A DNA stretch of 64,000 nt, taken from assembly GCA_947488175.1 (NCBI GenBank), contig CANKYO010000011.1, forward strand, positions 93,307 through 157,306, given 5' to 3'. A program made the translations under genes and the position numbers. The DNA is from an uncultured Paracoccaceae bacterium. Its GTDB lineage: Bacteria; Pseudomonadota; Alphaproteobacteria; Rhodobacterales; Rhodobacteraceae. Below the pieces are notes generated by a model that worked only from the letters and a program-made list of their open reading frames with translations, did not search any database and was not told where the DNA came from. Below, one piece after another: positions 63,484-64,000 of this stretch (positions are counted from its first letter, which is position 1; each line of letters opens with the position of its first letter).

Positions 63484-63558
63484 TCCGACGTAGCTCAGCG
63501 GTAGAGCAGTTGACTGTTAATCAATTGGTCGTAGGTTCGATCCCTACCGTCGGAGCCA
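63484..63558 (+). tRNA. tRNA-Asn (anticodon GTT)
   Basis: 75 bases including an encoded 3' CCA (63556-63558). Acceptor stem TCCGACG pairs with CGTCGGA, D arm GCTCAGCGGTAGAGC, anticodon loop CTGTTAA with GTT at 63516-63518, and T arm GTAGGTTCGATCCCTAC are all intact; the discriminator base is G63555. It follows the MBL gene by 63 bases. Confidence 0.97.
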
Positions 63559-64000
63559 ATAACCAAAAAAATATGGGTATTAAAACAGATACTTAGCGTA
63601 GTATTGACACGTCTGGGTACCTGCTTGGGTACTAATGAGTGTCGCGTTCAAACAGCATTGGCTGTCAGTTTCAGTGTTCTCTTACATGTCCAAAATGAAA
63701 CGCGATGACGTTGCGTTAAGTACGGGTAGAGGCACCGTCACTCACCCCACTGTGGGTATGAAGCCGCATGTCCCACACCCTGCGCCCCCGTATGATAAAT
63801 CGGGCGAGCATAACAATCGCCGTCACGGCACCCGCGATATGTGCATTGACTCCGCAAATGTCACCGGAAGATGATAGCGCCGCCCTGTCTCGCGAAGGGT
63901 TAACAGCCTTGGGTTCAGGACCTATTAATCGGCTTGATGCTGCGTCGTTGTCATGATTGACGAGCCCCAATGATTTGGGGGACCGATGAGTAATCTCTAT
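63559..64000. other. Region downstream of tRNA-Asn, no confident gene
   Basis: Two TGGGTAC copies (63613-63619, 63625-63631) lie ~55-75 bases past the tRNA. Read on the minus strand, this stretch is compatible with the tail of a tRNA-linked integrase (STQAGTQTC) but is too short to assign. Short open frames exist on both strands (63768-63956 plus, 63716-63970 minus) without recognisable products. A CCCCAA/TTGGGG hairpin lies at 63965-63980, and ATG 63986 after GGGGGACC might begin a gene that leaves the window. Confidence 0.35.

Noticed and set aside
63768..63956. 62-codon plus-strand frame near the right edge
   Set aside because: No SD, an overlapping minus-strand frame of similar quality, and no recognisable features.
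1..64000. CRISPR arrays, insertion sequences, prophage or rRNA genes
   Set aside because: No regularly spaced repeats, transposase motifs (DDE, HUH), phage structural genes or rRNA sequence were seen on either strand.

Overview
The window is chromosomal DNA from an alphaproteobacterium, almost certainly a member of the Roseobacter group (Rhodobacteraceae). The main reasons are the ntrY-ntrX-trkA-trkH-hfq-hflX gene order at the left end, a class II (plant-type) DAHP synthase, a phoR-pstSCAB-phoU-phoB run, a tripartite tricarboxylate transporter, and several short proteins of a kind typical of marine Rhodobacterales. Coding density is high and most operons are joined by ATGA, GTGA or TGATG start/stop overlaps. 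I saw no insertion sequence, complete integrase, rRNA or CRISPR array.

Layout. 1-7236 (+): nitrogen sensor pair NtrY (5' end cut by the window edge) and NtrX, K+ uptake TrkA/TrkH, Hfq and HflX. 7233-9695 (-): penicillin-acylase-family hydrolase. 9753-15551 (-): a branched-chain-amino-acid-type (Liv/HAAT) ABC transporter that carries two extra genes, a 52-residue membrane peptide between the two ATPases and a 147-residue secreted protein between livF and livH. 15720-17180 (-): a GlxA-type AraC regulator and a VOC-fold protein. 17340-21998: DAHP synthase, a PAS protein with a CtrA-type box in its promoter region, yicC, gmk, a gamma-carbonic anhydrase and an unknown. 22159-29145 (+): the phosphate-starvation regulon with a three-unit Pho box. 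29172-30854 (-): a small membrane protein and 6-phosphogluconate dehydrogenase.

31015-50251 is the most interesting part: two convergent operons that meet tail to tail with a 4-bp overlap at 36099-36102. The minus-strand operon begins with a strong-SD 25-codon leader ORF. It then encodes two vWA/TerY proteins, a PP2C phosphatase, a zinc-ribbon protein kinase, five TerD domains in four proteins, TerB, a Na+/Ca2+-exchanger-like protein where TerC would be expected, a phosphoribosyltransferase, a HAD phosphatase, a StiP/PELOTA-type PRTase, a GNAT-like protein and a Rieske oxygenase. The plus-strand operon encodes a FabH-like ketosynthase with an intact Cys112-His251-Asn281 triad, an extended SDR, an MBL-fold hydrolase, a CapK/F390-synthetase-like adenylating enzyme and an ATP-grasp ligase. 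I read the whole as a Ter stress-response system with its predicted nucleoside-like-metabolite module, extended by oxidation and acylation enzymes. The individual families are well supported; their joint product is inference.

50473-54132 (+): a leader ORF with a possible pseudoknot, a PstS-OmpA fusion, and a secreted PilJ-N/Cache-like protein ending in a strong terminator. 54640-61130 (+): TctC-TctB-TctA transporter, an oxalyl-CoA-synthetase-like ligase, a ketopantoate-reductase-family enzyme and a universal stress protein, suggesting uptake and CoA activation of a small carboxylate. 61127-63420: an EnvZ-like kinase and a divergent MBL hydrolase. 63484-63558: tRNA-Asn(GTT), followed by about 440 bases without a convincing gene.
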